Below, one piece after another: positions 34,293 through 47,059 of a DNA stretch of 64,000 nucleotides. The notes beneath the pieces are model-generated. The model ran no database searches, was not told where the DNA came from, and worked only from the letters and a program-made list of their open reading frames with translations. The position numbers and the translations under genes are program-made. The stretch is taken from NCBI GenBank assembly GCA_035079005.1, contig CM068716.1, positions 6,336,501-6,400,500 on the forward strand, given 5' to 3'. Numbering within the stretch: the first letter of the stretch is position 1; each line of letters starts with the position of its first letter. The DNA is from Fraxinus americana (taxonomy: Eukaryota; Streptophyta; Magnoliopsida; Lamiales; Oleaceae).

Positions 34293-37200
34293 ATGTTGTC
34301 TAGGAGTGGTGATCATCAGACGGTCCCATTATCGGTCTTGTTAAAGCGGGAATTGGCTAATGAGAAGCTTGAGAACCCTGAGATTTTGCATGGGCAGGCC
34401 AGCCAGAGCAAGAAAGGCGAGGACTTTACGTTCCTCAAGACTGAATGCCAACGGGTCCTGGGTGATGGAGTCACCACTTATTCTGTCTTTGGGGTATGAT
34501 CATATCATTCTTCTCTTTGTTTATCATTCTATTTTTCATTGGAGTTTGCCATTTTTAGTTGTGGAACTTCAGTTTTTCCTGGATTTTAGCATTTTATATC
34601 ATGTTAGTCATGCTCGGACTGGATGCTATTTTCATCGGTCTTGATACAACAATTTTCCGGATTAATTTTTTTGATGTGATAATAATTTCAGTATTGTTGT
34701 TGAGGATTGAGAAGAGCTTCTCTTTCTAGTTAATCATTTTTCCCGTGCATTGAATTTTGTTTTACAGGAACCATTGGTTTGGTTATATCTTTAATATGTA
34801 ATACGGGGATGACACCCACAATCTACACATTCGCACTGTGCATTATATACACATTGAACAATTGATGTTGAAATGTGTGAGGAATCGATGTAACTGCTTG
34901 TTGCTGGAAACTAAATGTTGAATATTTTCTTTTTGTACTAGTTTGCTTCTTTTCTTACACATCGTATCCTTTCTGATCTATCTGCAGTTATTCGATGGTC
35001 ACAATGGATCTGCAGCCGCTATATATTCCAAGGAAAATCTCTTGAACAATGTCTTGGGTGCTATTCCATCAGATCTTAACAGGGACGAGTGGGTTGCCGC
35101 ATTGCCAAGGGCTTTGGTTGCTGGGTTCATCAAAACAGATAAAGATTTCCAAGAAAGAGGTAGAAATAGTTCTGGTTCAATTCACTTAATCACAGCACGA
35201 TGATTGCAGTACATACAGTAGACTAGTCATTCTCAATAATTTGCATTAGGTTGAAGTTCTGATTGAAACTAAAAAAATATTTCTAGAAAAGTGAATGATA
35301 TTTTGTCAGTTCAACAATTTTTAAGTATTTTACCAGACTTTGCCTAGAAAAACCTAAGCCCCTGTTTGGCCCCCATATTCTAAAATTCATTTTTCTTCAA
35401 ACTCATTTTCAACCACATATTTTATCATCTTCTATCAAAATTACGGCTAAATAATGTTTTCAGGATCTCAGTTGCAGATTGAAATGGAAAGAGACATTGG
35501 TTTAGGGAGAGGATTAAGAAAAAGTTTTACAGATCATTAAGATTTATATTGCTACAGTCTTTTGATTTTAAATGTTAAAAAATCGATTATGGCAAATTGC
35601 CGTCTTGTTGTGTTTGACGAAATGTTAACAGTGATTCCACAAGTCTTAATCTTTCAACATTTCCATGTGGTTAGTCCATAGTTATATACAAAAATTACCA
35701 TTGGAGTTCAAAAATGAAAAACAAGTCTATTTCCAGTGTCCAAAGATTCTTCAAATTCATTTCAAATATATTTTTTGGTTTTAGGCAATACAATCAATTT
35801 TTTGATGCACCAATCTGTATGTAGGCAAATGAAATTTTACAGGTTCTTACATGTCATGGGTTTGGTTAAAGAGTCAGATGTGTTATAATTTTATTTTTGT
35901 TTCAAAATTAGAAGGGATTAAGTTCTACAGATCTATGATAGATGCTTACACATATCCGTGATTGTTTCATTGCACAAACAGCTTTAGTTACTTTTCTATT
36001 GCATCTTTAGAATTGGTGGTATTACAGAGTTTCCTCTACTTGGAATTTTTCAGAAATCAAATAGGATATCAATAGAATTTAATTAACACCTGCAGTTTGT
36101 AGTTACCTCGATCTTGCTTCTAGTCATAGTAAAAAGATGTCTCTGTCTCTCTCGCTGTTGTATGCAAATTAGATTCTGATATTTTTCTGTGACTATGTGT
36201 CAGCGCAAACTTCTGGAACCACAGTCACCTTTGTAATAATTGATGGATGGGTGGTAACTGTTGCATCAGTTGGTGATTCTCGTTGCGTACTCGAATCTGC
36301 TGAAGGGGGAATATATTATCTATCAGCAGATCATAGACTTGAATGCAATGAAGAAGAGTAAGTAATATTTTATTGTCTGATGCATGACCTGGAAACCTTT
36401 AACAGTAAGGTCTGATTCTTTAGTTATGGTTAAACAGGAGGGAACGTATAACATCAAGTGGCGGTGAGGTTGGTCGGCTTAATACTGGTGGTGGCACGGA
36501 GGTATCTTTGTCTCACCTCTTAAAGGGGCTTCCTTATCGTAGCAGAAAGCACGACATGGAATCATAGGATTTGATGCCAATTACATAGCACCAAACTATA
36601 AATTAAGGATATAAAACTGCTTTTTATGATTGCCTACTGTACATTTATCTGCTCACAGGGGAGGATGGAACTTGAAATTAAACAGTACATATTTTTGGAA
36701 TTGCTCGATTTACATATAACAAATTTGTGAAGTTTTAAAAGTAAATTATACCCCTGTTTGGGTTCCATTATTTTGAAAATACATTTTTGGATGAACTCAT
36801 TTTCAACCACACATTCTCGCATAATATATTACACGTAAACCCAAAACTTTTACTTCTTTTTTAAACACACATTCTCCAAAAAATAACTATTCCAAAACAT
36901 ATATATCTTTTTAAAACCTCATTTTAATGGAGCCCAAACAGGGGCTACATGTGTCTGTTGGGTAGATGTTGTATGACTTTTTGTTAAATTTCTTCTATCC
37001 AACAGACGATTTTTGGAACATGCCTTCTTTGTAAAGAAAAATCTAGGATGATAAAGATAAGATATATTGCACAGCTATTCAGATTTTCTTTAATTAAGTA
37101 AATTTATATAAGTATGTCTGTCGGAAACTGTCCATTCGATTGTGTGAGTCAAACCATATCATTCAAATTATAAACAGAGGAGGCAGAAAATATGTTTTCC

Positions 37201-39567
37201 ATTTCTTTGAAAAGGGATGAGAAGTCTGATATGATGATTTCTATAAGCATAATATCTCTTGAACTTTTGTTTCTTGGGGTTTTGGGTACTCTTAGAATCT
37301 TATTAGTGCACTGATTTCACTTTAGATTGGTCCTCTGAGATGTTGGCCTGGTGGCTTGTGCCTTTCGCGATCTATCGGAGATATGGATGTTGGAGAATTC
37401 ATAGTTCCCATTCCTTATGTAAAGCAAGTAAAGGTTTGTTTCTAATCGTATCTTGCTTGCTGAATTTCAAGTACTCAGTTCCGGTGTTGAAACAATTTTT
37501 CTATCTTGTACTGTCAATAATTTTTCTGATTCTGATTTGAGAAGTTGCATTGTTTCTCTTGGGACTCCATTTGTAACATTTTCTTTTCAAATGCAAAGTG
37601 GGGTAGAACTTGTTCGAACATATTTAACAATATGAAGTATTCCTTACAAAAATTGACTTTTAAACCAAAATATCAAAAGCAGTACTTATTACATGAACCT
37701 TTACTTTGGGAATTTAAGCTATCTATTAATCTATGATATTATATGTCAGCAAGACTTATCTATGTGAATACTTAGGATACCTGTAAAATGTTAATTTTTG
37801 ACGAGGGAATAATTTTTCTTTTTGAATTCTTCATTATAATCCTTGTTTTACCTATCAAAAAAAAAAATTATAATCCTTGTTTCTGAAATAGATCATGGGA
37901 ATGCATGTGGAAGCTCAACTGTTAATAAAAACATTACATTTATGTAAATATTTAATCTTTGCAACCAAGCCTTTTCTTTTCATTTCATTTACTAGGTGAA
38001 AAGAATTGTAGAATCCCTTTATTGAATTATTTCATTCATATTTTGAGCTTATAACAGCTAACACCACCACACATTTAATTATGGATTAGAGAGGGTACTG
38101 AAAATTTTACAAATGAAAGCAGTTGTCACGTGCGGAAAGAAATGGAGAACATAATTAGTTTGATTAGTAAATTTGTTCAAGGAAATAAATTCCTTTCTGA
38201 ATCAGAAGATGATGATTTTGCTGGTTGTTTTAGTACTTTTCCGTGGAAAACTAAGAATTATGGAGCTATCTTTCATGCAATTTGTCATTCATGGTTTATG
38301 AACCAGATTTTGAAATTATTTTCAAATATCTCATCATCTGCAGCTATCATCGGCCGGTGGCAGGCTTATTATCTCAAGTGATGGTGTTTGGGACGCATTA
38401 TCTGCGGAAATGGCTTTTGAGTGTTCTCGAGGGTTGCCGGTAGATGCCGCAGCTTCACAAATTGTCAAGGTAGTTTTTATTTCTTGATATGTTCCATATT
38501 AATCAATAAGTTCTTTGGCCCTTGTTTGATCCCATATTTTTTCAAAATACATTTTTCTCTCTTCTTTTCAATCACACATTCGTCAATAAAATTAATCCCA
38601 TATTTTTTCAAAATACATTTTTTTCTCTTCTTTTCAATCACACATTCGTTAATAAAATAATTTTACACGCAAACCTATAGATTTCCTTATTTTATAACCA
38701 CACGTTCTCTATCAATCACTATTCAAAAAATGCATTCTCTGCCAAAATGACGGGGCTCAAACATGCCCTCGGTCTTATTTTACTCGTTTTCAACTCTTTC
38801 AGGAAGCCTTATCCATAAAAGGACTTCGAGATGATACAACCTGTATTGTTGTGGATATTCAACTACCAGAGAAGCCAAATCCTCCCCAACCACCACCTAA
38901 GAAACAAGGCAAAGGAGTCTTCAAGTCAATGTTTCGAAAAAAATCTTCAGAGTCATCGTCTCAGATTGACAAGGAAGAGTACTGCGAACCAGATGTGGTG
39001 GAGGAACTCTTTGAGGAAGGATCAGCTGTACTTTCAGAAAGGTGTGAATGGTTCTAGGTTTACCTTTCTAATATGTTTGGAGTTAGATTCTGACTATACT
39101 ATTGAAACAAGTTAAAATCTTGACTATTGATAGCCTTTGCTGTATGTGATGTTTAAATAATTTTATTTTTTGAATCTCATATCAACCTCTCAAGTAGAAA
39201 GAGTTAGGTTTCACTGATTTTATGTGTATGTACCGAATTTTAGGTTGGATTTGAAGTACCCAATCTGCAATATATTTAAGCTCTTCATGTGTGCGGTTTG
39301 CCAAGTAGAGATAAAACCTGGAGAAGGTGTTTCCGTTCATGCTGGATCATCTGATTCTAGAAAAGTGCGGCCTTGGGATGGTCCTTTCCTTTGCTTGAGC
39401 TGCCAGGAGAAGAAAGAAGCCATGGAAGGGAAAAGACCTTCTGGAGGTATCACAAAGTCTCCCTTTTCTGCATTCCATGCAAATATGTGAAATTATGTAA
39501 TCCTATTTACTGGTTTTGTGTTTTCATATTTCCAGATGGGTCTAGATACAGTAGTGGAAGTGAATAG
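34293..39567 (+). CDS. Protein phosphatase 2C (At1g47380 / PP2C12-like) with C-terminal CxxC module
   Basis: Nine exons: 34293-34493, 34988-35159, 36204-36357, 36438-36501, 37326-37433, 38344-38469, 38803-39041, 39244-39446, 39536-39567. They join to 432 residues ending at TAG 39565-39567. PP2C motifs appear in order: GEDFTFLKTECQRV, LFDGHNG (68-74), SGTTVTFV (128-135), VASVGDSRC (144-152), GGLCLSRSIGDMDVGE (206-221), ISSDGVWDAL (243-252) and LRDDTTCIVV (283-292). The metal-binding Asp70, Asp246 and Asp285/286 are present, so Mg/Mn-dependent Ser/Thr phosphatase activity is expected. A basic linker (PPPKKQGKGVFKSMFRKK) is followed by a Cys module, CAVC (371-374) and CLSC (405-408). It matches the plant PP2C12/PP2C33-type clade rather than the ABA co-receptor clade. 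Introns carry several MITEs. Its 3' end is duplicated at 58924-60049. Confidence 0.92.
35359..35445. mobile_element. MITE fragment in PP2C intron 2
   Basis: Starts cccctgtttggcccccatatt and contains ctcattttcaaccacatatttt. The right end is missing, so it is a truncated member of the CCCTGTTTGG family. Confidence 0.5.
36751..36944. mobile_element. MITE in PP2C intron 4
   Basis: CCCCTGTTTGGGTTCCATTA at the left end and TAATGGAGCCCAAACAGGGG at the right end are near-perfect inverted repeats. This is the best preserved member of the family in the window. No clear target duplication was seen. Confidence 0.75.
38520..38775. mobile_element. MITE in PP2C intron 6 with internal 66-bp tandem duplication
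   Basis: Begins with cccttgtttgatccc and ends near ggggctcaaacatgccc. Inside, a 66-bp unit (38530-38595 and 38596-38661) is repeated head to tail, sharing cccatattttttcaaaatac and cttcttttcaatcacacatt. Confidence 0.65.
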
Positions 39568-40825
39568 GCTTTCCTTCATTTAGATTCATTCAACGAGTGC
39601 TGACGTATGTATTCAAGCTGATCGTAACTGGGAAAGAAAATTTGTCTGACAAGATAAATTCTATATTCCCTTGTGTTTACCTTAAGTTGTGTAGGCAAGT
39701 GAACCCTTTTGTGAATAGCCAAAACACAGCGTATTTTTCTTTTGCATTTGTTTCTGTAGACTAGAAGATGGCAAGTCGAGTTGGAATGAGAAATAGTACG
39801 ATAGGAAAGCTGGCCTTCCTCTGAAGAATTTATGATTTACTATATAACACATCAGAGGTAATGTATTTGCTTGTATATTTTGCGCTTCCTTCTACAGAGC
39901 CAACATTGAGTGGAAAGCTATCCTTAGTGTAATATTGTCACAGGGAAAGTTTGACTAGAGTTTTTAAGGATTTTTCCACTCTTGGTAGAAACTTCAGTGA
40001 AATTAATTATTTGATGTGACATTGATTTGATCTTCCTTCTAAAGCGAGGAAGATAGAGAGTCACGATAGGAATTAGCTACTTCATTGTTTCGACTTGATT
40101 ATTTCCTAAATCTACACCATTTTATTGTTCTGTGTCACGAATTTTTGACGAATACTCGCTTCTCTCTCTTTCTGAACTGATTATTAGGTACCAATCATTT
40201 TATAAATCATAGAAATTTGAAAGATGGGTATACTATGTGGATGAAATAATGTTATTCAATGTGTCGAATATGACCTACTTGTGTAGGTGAAATGTCGTGA
40301 ATGTCATATTTGACTCTTGTACGAACAACATACGATAACATGAGCCTACCCCAATTATGTTCCATTTGGGACTACATACAATAATAAATGAAGTTCCATA
40401 TGGCACATTTAACATTCAATAAAAACACGGTGGTGTAGGACTAATGATTCGCTTGAACAGTGACATAGCATATGTTGAATTGAACATGACATATCATAAT
40501 CTCTATGGTCAATTCGTTATTTAGAATCTACTTTATATATACAGTGAACAAAGATTTATTATACGATGAAAAGGGTAACACAATTTATTGTGAAGTTTCA
40601 TTTTAGTCATTTATCTTTAAATTATTTTTATTTGATCACTCGAGTTTCTAATTTGTTTTAGTAGTAACATGACCAATGTCTGTTTCATCAGTAGTTTTAA
40701 CAACATAACCATACGTGACAAACGATTAAGATGGTGGGCCCACTTTGATTATTCTGGCTTTCTTGGGTTCAATTTCAATATAATCGTGGGTTTCGTAGTT
40801 CTTCGCTACGTGGGTTCACATTAAA
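39568..40825. other. 3' UTR and spacer
   Basis: 3' UTR of the PP2C gene (the part to about 39795 is also present in the copy at 58924-60049) and AT-rich spacer with no recognised gene. Confidence 0.5.
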
Positions 40826-41160
40826 GTTTCAAACTATTCTCTTGCAAACTTTGCAATCATACATTAAGATAAGCAAACAAGATGGTTCATGCAAACATGC
40901 ATTGTTTTGTTTAAAAACACAACTAGTTTCATTAATTACTTGTTTGACCCTCGTTAAACATTACATTACATTAAATTTCTCCCTCTTCATTTCACCTATA
41001 CATTCATCAAATAAAATAATATTACACACAAATCAAAAAATTTTCAACCACACATTCTGCCCATCAATTACTATTCTAAAAATTTTAAACTCCCAAAAAT
41101 GCAAAATAATGAGGGCCAAACAAGGGCTAACTTAGTTGAAGGCAATTTTCAGACCTAGTT
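40826..41160 (-). pseudogene. Remnant of an EF-hand gene copy (3' UTR and last codons only)
   Basis: 40826-40937 matches the 3' flank of the intact EF-hand genes (compare 44474-44580 and 47980-48090; shared phrases gcaaactttgcaatcatac and aacatgcattgtttt). After a MITE insertion it continues with gaaggcaattttcagacctagtttt, equal to the last codons of the gene, and then breaks off. The rest of the coding region is absent, replaced by unrelated sequence. Confidence 0.65.
40938..41128. mobile_element. MITE inside the EF-hand remnant
   Basis: Left ttgtttgaccctcgtta and right taatgagggccaaacaaggg are inverted repeats. The family signature caaataaaataatattacac is present. It splits the 3' remnant of the EF-hand copy. 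Confidence 0.65.
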
Positions 41161-42120
41161 TTCAAACTATAAAATGGTTAATTTCAGAAATGGTCACTCA
41201 AGTTACAGCAAAATTTCAAAATGGTCACTGAAGTTCCAAACTTGCATAAACGGTCACTCAACTTTCAGTCACTTTCAAAAATGGTCACTGAAGTTAGTTT
41301 TAGGACTTTCTTGTTCTAATTGAAACCTAAAGCACCAAAACACGGTCACGTAAAAGTTGGAGGACCTCAACTTCAAAATGCTCTCCCTTTCTCTCTAGAA
41401 TTGCAAAAAATGCACAAAAAATCTGTCAAATTCCGGCGACGCAAACCACTGGATTTTGGTATCAATGTCTTGCCCATAACATTAGCTTCCATTACATCCA
41501 AACATCATGAAATTTGACCCACAAATTTGGAAGAAATCGAAGAAAATAAAAAACAGATTTTCGCGAAGTTCACGACAGCGCACTGCTTGGCTGCAATTTC
41601 CGGCGACAATCTGGCGAACCAGGGGCTCACATCAACGGGGTTAGGTGCGTCTTCACCTGGCGCACGTAGCCCAGTAATGGGTCTTCACCAATTTCTGCTC
41701 TCGCGAGTTCAAGCCAGCGAACACTTCAGCGTCAGATCCAAATTCGTTTTGATTGGGGTCAAATTGGGGGAGACCCATGGCTGTGCTAGATGCACCAGTT
41801 GAGGGTGCACCCAGCCCAGGTGGTACGCCACCCTGGTTCGTCGGAACGACGCTGGAATTCGTTGTTCTCCAGTGCGTTGTCGCAAGCTTCGCGACTGACA
41901 TTTTTCTGGGCAAAAATTAGAGCTGTTGAGTTCTTGTTTGGGATGAATTGAATCCATGGTTGATGTCATCTATGTGTGGGCTTTCTACCAATGGTGAGAT
42001 CCGGTCATGGGTTTCCGGGGTTTTTCAGATTTTTTGGCAGCTAACTTTGAGCTTGAATTCCGGTCAGATTACTTGATGAAATTGGGAGGGATTTGTTGGG
42101 GGGGGGGGGGGGGGGGTTAA
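41160..42120. mobile_element. Unclassified inserted element with GGTCACT repeats and GC-rich core
   Basis: Starts where the EF-hand remnant ends. 41188-41300 holds four copies of atggtcact(c/g)aagtt or close variants at irregular 30-50 bp spacing, a common feature of mobile-element ends in plants. 41560-41910 is markedly GC-richer than its surroundings and partly self-complementary. The right part ends in a run of 21 G. No second inverted end could be fixed, so class and borders are uncertain. Confidence 0.4.
42098..42118 (+). repeat. Run of 21 G residues
   Basis: Uninterrupted G run, able in principle to form G-quadruplexes. It lies at the junction where the duplicated EF-hand unit resumes. 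Confidence 0.9.
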
Positions 42121-43540
42121 AGACTTTCCAATGCTATCCCACTGAATTGAGAATTAACGATTATTTTATAATAGAGCCAATAAATGGTTAAATGGTTCAA
42201 TCTATATTTATGGAACAAAACCAAAGCTGAATCAACTGGTTCATATTTGGTTTGGATTGGTTTTATAACAAATAATTTCAAAATTTTAATGCAAATTTTC
42301 ACACGTGCAAAATCAAAACAACAAGACTCATTCAAGGTAAAACTGCAAACTCTGGAAGACCAAATTAGGACATTGAAGTTTGAAGAAAAGTACAAGACCT
42401 TATGTTTCGACATTTTGTACTTACTACTGAGATTATTATACTGTAAAAAAAGGGTTAATTTTTCTATGTGCAACAACTTTAATATTTAAAATATGGGTTT
42501 GAACTGATTCTCAAATCTCAGACTAGAATTGGAATCGAACCAAAACAAGATGGTTCTTTTGAGGAATCAAAATCATTTAATTCAAGTAGAGATGAATCTA
42601 AAATACTGGTTCAATTGGTTATGAATCTTTTGCCTACCCTTTGTTACACTTAAACAATGTAAGTCTCGATGGACATTTTCCGTCAAATTTTTCAATAAAA
42701 TGGCATGTATAAGGTATGTGAGGTGCTATTATGAAGACGTTACATTTTGAATAAAATGAGAACTCCTCCTATAATTTGTAAGGGTATATATTTTGATAAA
42801 CGTTGATAAAATGTAAGGTTGAAAAGTTGATAAAAATCATTTGATTAAAATTGAAGTTTGACCAATTAAAAAGTTGATAAACATTTTACAAAGACTACCC
42901 GTGGATATATACGTTTTTAGTTTCCCTTGTCCCCTTTCCATCACCTACTCTTCAAGTACTAGACCCCTGTTTAGTATAGATTAAAATCTAATTTTTAGTG
43001 AATTTTGATAAAAGTTGATGAAATGTGTGTTGAAAAATTGTGGGTCCCATAAAATATGTGGTTAAAATTAATTGTTGACTTTGATTTAAGATTTTAATTG
43101 AATTTCAATCCAAACCAAACCGAGAATATTTTTTATTTTATCTATACTAGTTAAGAAATACATGTCACAAGTGTTTTTGCAATATTATTGTGAATTTTCA
43201 TTTAGTGGTTGAATTTTTAAATAAATATCCGTTGAAGTTGAAGTTGTAAAAATTAAATTACATTTAAAGGTTGTTAAGTAAAAGAATATTTTGATTAGAA
43301 AATCAATTTTGTAGCTTTTCACTTGCTCTATGTTCTTAATTTTAAACAAAGCAGTATCTGTAACTCATCCCACTTAAGGGTCTCATGTAGATATTTCAGC
43401 ATAGATTTTGTAAGAGGAAATATTTTTTGATAATGTGAAATTAAAAAGTAGAAAAAAGTTATCTGTCCGTGTGTTCAATTACTTTATTGAGAAGACATAC
43501 ATGGCTTACGAGTCAACGACTAAAGTAATAACATGGAGGA
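42121..43540. repeat. Upstream part of EF-hand duplication unit A, no gene
   Basis: Matches the upstream flank of the intact EF-hand genes (compare 45250-46100 and 49320-49780; shared phrases ttgatggacattttccgt and aattgaagtttgaccaatt). A second MITE type (cccctgtttagtatagatt ... caatccaaaccaaacc, about 42964-43121) is inserted; its sister copy is at about 52544-52705. Confidence 0.6.
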
Positions 43541-44590
43541 AGTGTGTTACGATACCTGTGAGCTATAACGTATTTGTATTACCTTTTTAGCAGATTTTGA
43601 TAATCGTTGATGAAATATATGATTAAAAAGTTGATAAAATTTATTAGTTCCATGAAATATGTGATTAAATTGAAAAGTCGCCAAACTTTCGCAAAGATTT
43701 ATTAAACAAGCACTAAATTTATGTTCCTCAATAGTGACCAATTACTTTCTTTAAGAATTGAAATCGAAATTGAAATTGAAATTAAGGTAGTCAAAGACGT
43801 GTCACGCGACAAGAATATAATTCTATTTGATTTTAAAAAATATTTGTGTAGAACTTTTGAAGAGACATATTTTTGAATTCGTTGTTGTAGGATGCTACTT
43901 TTTAGATTCTACCTTTAATATGGGATAAGATAGCATCTCATAGTGATCGTTAAAGTGAAATCGTAGATTTGTCCTATAATTAAAGGGTAAACTTTAACTC
44001 GATGTTGCTGAAGAAAGCAAATCACCTATACCAGATCAAATATCCAACGACATATAAACACTTATATATCATGCACCTTAGCCAAGCTTGAAAGAGCCTA
44101 CCACATCAATTTATATATGGACTCCTTGATTAAGGGGGCATAAAATAAGTTGGCTTACTAGAGGCCATTGCCATTACTAGCCAACAAGGAGCATATCGAT
44201 GGAATGAAAGAAATACGAACAGTTAACATAATATGATCATAGATCTTATGTTATAACTTGATCATAAGCGAATTTGTTGATGTTTCACCAAGACCGTTAG
44301 AAGACAGCTCGATCGGGATGGAAGTCTATTAGTTTTCATAATAGAATTGGGGAACGCGCTTCGGTAAAAATGAAATCGTAAGTTGAGTTGTGAATTGAAA
44401 CAATTTTAAATTAAGCGACTGAAACAAGTAAGTTCGATAAATGGTTTATTTATATATAACATTGAAGACTACAAAGTTTCAAACTGTTCTCATGCAAACT
44501 TTGCAATCATACATTAACATAAGCAAACTAGACAGTTCATACAAACATGAATTGTTTTGTTGATAAACACAATTAGGTTCATCAACTTAA
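43541..44590. repeat. Downstream part of EF-hand duplication unit B
   Basis: 3' flank of the first intact EF-hand gene. It is repeated with small differences at about 47060-48095 and 54790-55530 (shared phrases gatgctactttttagat and gaagaaagcaaatcacc). No coding sequence. Confidence 0.65.
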
Positions 44591-44878
44591 TTATTTCAAG
44601 GCAATTTTCATACCTAGTGTACTCCGAGCAAAAGCTACCAGGTTGATGATTTCATGGTCATCAACAACCCCATTGCCATTGCTATCGGCTTTCCAGATGG
44701 CATATCCACTCTTGATACCCTGAAACCAGCTCTCTCCTTTGACATCGCGAATGGCATCGCGGAGTTCATTGCGGCTTATCTGCCCATCTTTGTTCTTGTC
44801 ATACTTCATCAACCATTTTTTGAACTGTTCCAAACTCATTTCTTTATAATCATGAGGTACGCCTTTACTGTGAACCAT
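44591..44878 (-). CDS. Small EF-hand calcium-binding protein, copy B
   Basis: Intronless frame from ATG 44878 to TAA 44591-44593, 95 residues. The longer frame to 44896 starts at TTG and is not used. The product has an N-terminal helix EMSLEQFKKWLMKY followed by EF-hand 1, DKNKDGQISRNE, a linker with WFQGIKSGYAIWKA, and EF-hand 2, DSNGNGVVDDHE, then a closing helix. Both loops keep the acidic ligands at positions 1 and 12 and the Gly at position 6, so two Ca2+ sites are expected. This layout resembles small plant calmodulin-like/EF-hand proteins of about 80-100 residues; the target is unknown. It is the tandem sister of the gene at 48096-48410, with a TATA-like box just upstream. Confidence 0.85.
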   Translation of the reverse strand: MVHSKGVPHDYKEMSLEQFKKWLMKYDKNKDGQISRNELRDAIRDVKGESWFQGIKSGYAIWKADSNGNGVVDDHEIINLVAFARSTLGMKIALK

Positions 44879-44922
44879 TTTTTTGAACCTTTCCAAACAA
44901 TTAACTTATGAGTTATGATCCT

Positions 44923-44934
44923 CATATTTATATT
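44923..44934 (-). promoter_or_regulatory. TATA box of EF-hand copy B
   Basis: Minus strand reads AATATAAATATG, about 45 bp upstream of the ATG. The same motif in the same setting (before gaggatca) occurs in copy C and in the gene-less unit E. Confidence 0.55.
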
Positions 44935-47059
44935 CTTTTCAACCTACCTTGTTCTGCCTTCTTTTTGACGGTTGGGTGGTGGGGGTTGGGGAGGGGCGGG
45001 GTGGGGAGAGGGGGGAATTAGTTTTCTTTTTCTTGGTTCTTCTCTCACTAAATTAATTGGTTTAACAAATAAATTATCTAACTGTTGTTTTTTGATAGAG
45101 ATGGATTTTACGTACTAGATGACATATTTAGTTTTACACTGGGATGTGCATGTGGTTCGATTTGATCTATGAATATCATATGACGGAACCATTATATAAT
45201 TATGGAACTAGACAAATGCCGAATAGAATAGTTTGATCGAATCCTATCGAACTGAGAATCAATTATTATTTTATAATGAACCATTAAATGGTTTCATCTG
45301 TAATTATGGGACACAACCAAAACTGAATCGACTGGTTCATGTTTGGTTTGGTTTGGAACTATAACAAAAATCTTCAAATTTTTAGTGCAAATTCTCACGC
45401 ATGCAAAATCAAAACAAGACTCATTTATGTAAAACATCAAACTCTGGATGACCAAATTAGGGCTTTGAAGTTTGAAGAAGAGTAAAAGACCTTATGTTTT
45501 GACATTTTGCACTTCCTAATGAGTTTATCACGGTGTTAAAAAAAAAAAGGTTAATTTTCTACGTGCACCCACCGTATTATTTAAAAAATGGGTCTGAACC
45601 GATTCTCAGACTAGAACCAAAATCGAACCATAACTATATGGTTCTTTTGACGAATCAAAATCATTTAAAATTTAAGTAGAGATGAATATAAAATACATGT
45701 TCTGTCGGTTCCGATTCTTTTGCCTATCCTTGGTTACACTTACAATGTAAAACTTGATGGACATTTTCCGTTAAATTTTTCAATAAAATGGCATGTACAA
45801 TGTATGTGAGGTGCTAATATGAAGATGTTGCATTTTGATTAAAATGAGAACTCCACCTAGGATTTTGCAAGGGTATGTTCTATAAAAGTTTTAAAGATTT
45901 TGATAAAAATTGATAAAATGTGTGGTTGAAAAATAGATAAAAATTGTAAATATAATAAAATATTTAATTAAAATTGAAGTTTGACTAATTGAAAAGTTGA
46001 TAAACTTTTTTGCAAAATTTTATCAAACAAGCACTAAGTTTATATTCCTCAAGAGTGGGCAATAACTTTCTTCTAGAATTGAAATCAAAATTAAGATAAA
46101 GACATGTCACCGACGAGAATATAACTTTGTTTGATCTTGAAAATATTTGAGGAGATATTTTTGAATGGATGGATTCTTGATTTTGTGGATGTTAATTCTG
46201 ATGTTGTTGTAGTAGAATATATCTTAATATGGGATAAGATAGCATCGAATATTGATAGTAAAAGTGAAATCCAAGATTTGATCTAAAGGCGATAGAATAT
46301 TTAACTGTAAATGACATAAAGTCACGATCTCGTTTGTCACTACGAATGTCTATTTGTTTTCATAACAGAACTTGAAAAGGTGCTTCAGTTGAAATAAAAG
46401 TGAAATGAGCCATAAAGTTCAAACAAATTTGAAATTAAGCAACTAAAATGATCAAGTTCATTAAAAAAATTGTGTGTTTAACCATAAAGCTTCAACCATA
46501 GCGTGGAAGTAAGCAATAAGTTGGCTAGGCCATCCCTTTTCTTCTTTACCAAATCTAAAGCGACCAAAAGTTTAGGGAATAATATAGTTTCAGTCCCCAG
46601 CTTTATTTTGAAATTATAATTTTTGGAATAGTATTTTTTTGGAGGATGTATTGTTGAAAATGAAGGAAGTCTTACGTGTAATATTATTTTATGGAAAAAT
46701 GTGTAATTAAAAATAAGAGGGAGAATAATAAATTTTTGGGATAATGGGGGCCAAAAGGGGGCTTAGTCTCTTAGAATGTTAAGTATTGATGAACGGAACT
46801 CTTTTAATTTTGTATTTTGTTTTTGTTTTCGTGTTATGTTTGATCTTTTTTTTCCGTTATTATTTTTCATTTAATTCGAAACAGGGGTAAATGTCTTTCT
46901 AGTAAGAGTACGACAATTTAAAACATTAGTAGATCGAAGCAATTTATTGAGAAACTAATTGTTACAACATTGAAAGGTTGACGACCACTTTTCTTAAATT
47001 AAATCTTGATGACCTACTTGTACATTTTGAATAAATTAAGAACTCCACCTAGAATTTTG
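44935..47059. repeat. EF-hand unit B upstream flank and start of unit C
   Basis: Promoter-side sequence shared with 48470-49980, 52720-53480 and 55560-56990. It includes a G-rich stretch near 44975-45015 and an old hAT-like segment rich in ggttc/gaacc phrases (about 45140-45740; starts gggatgtgcatg, ends ttttgcctatcctt). 46600-46760 is a MITE fragment related to 54291-54456. No gene. Confidence 0.55.

Noticed and set aside
41653..41969. Minus-strand open frames of 86 codons in the GC-rich block
   Set aside because: Overlapping frames on both strands without recognisable motifs; treated as part of an unclassified element.
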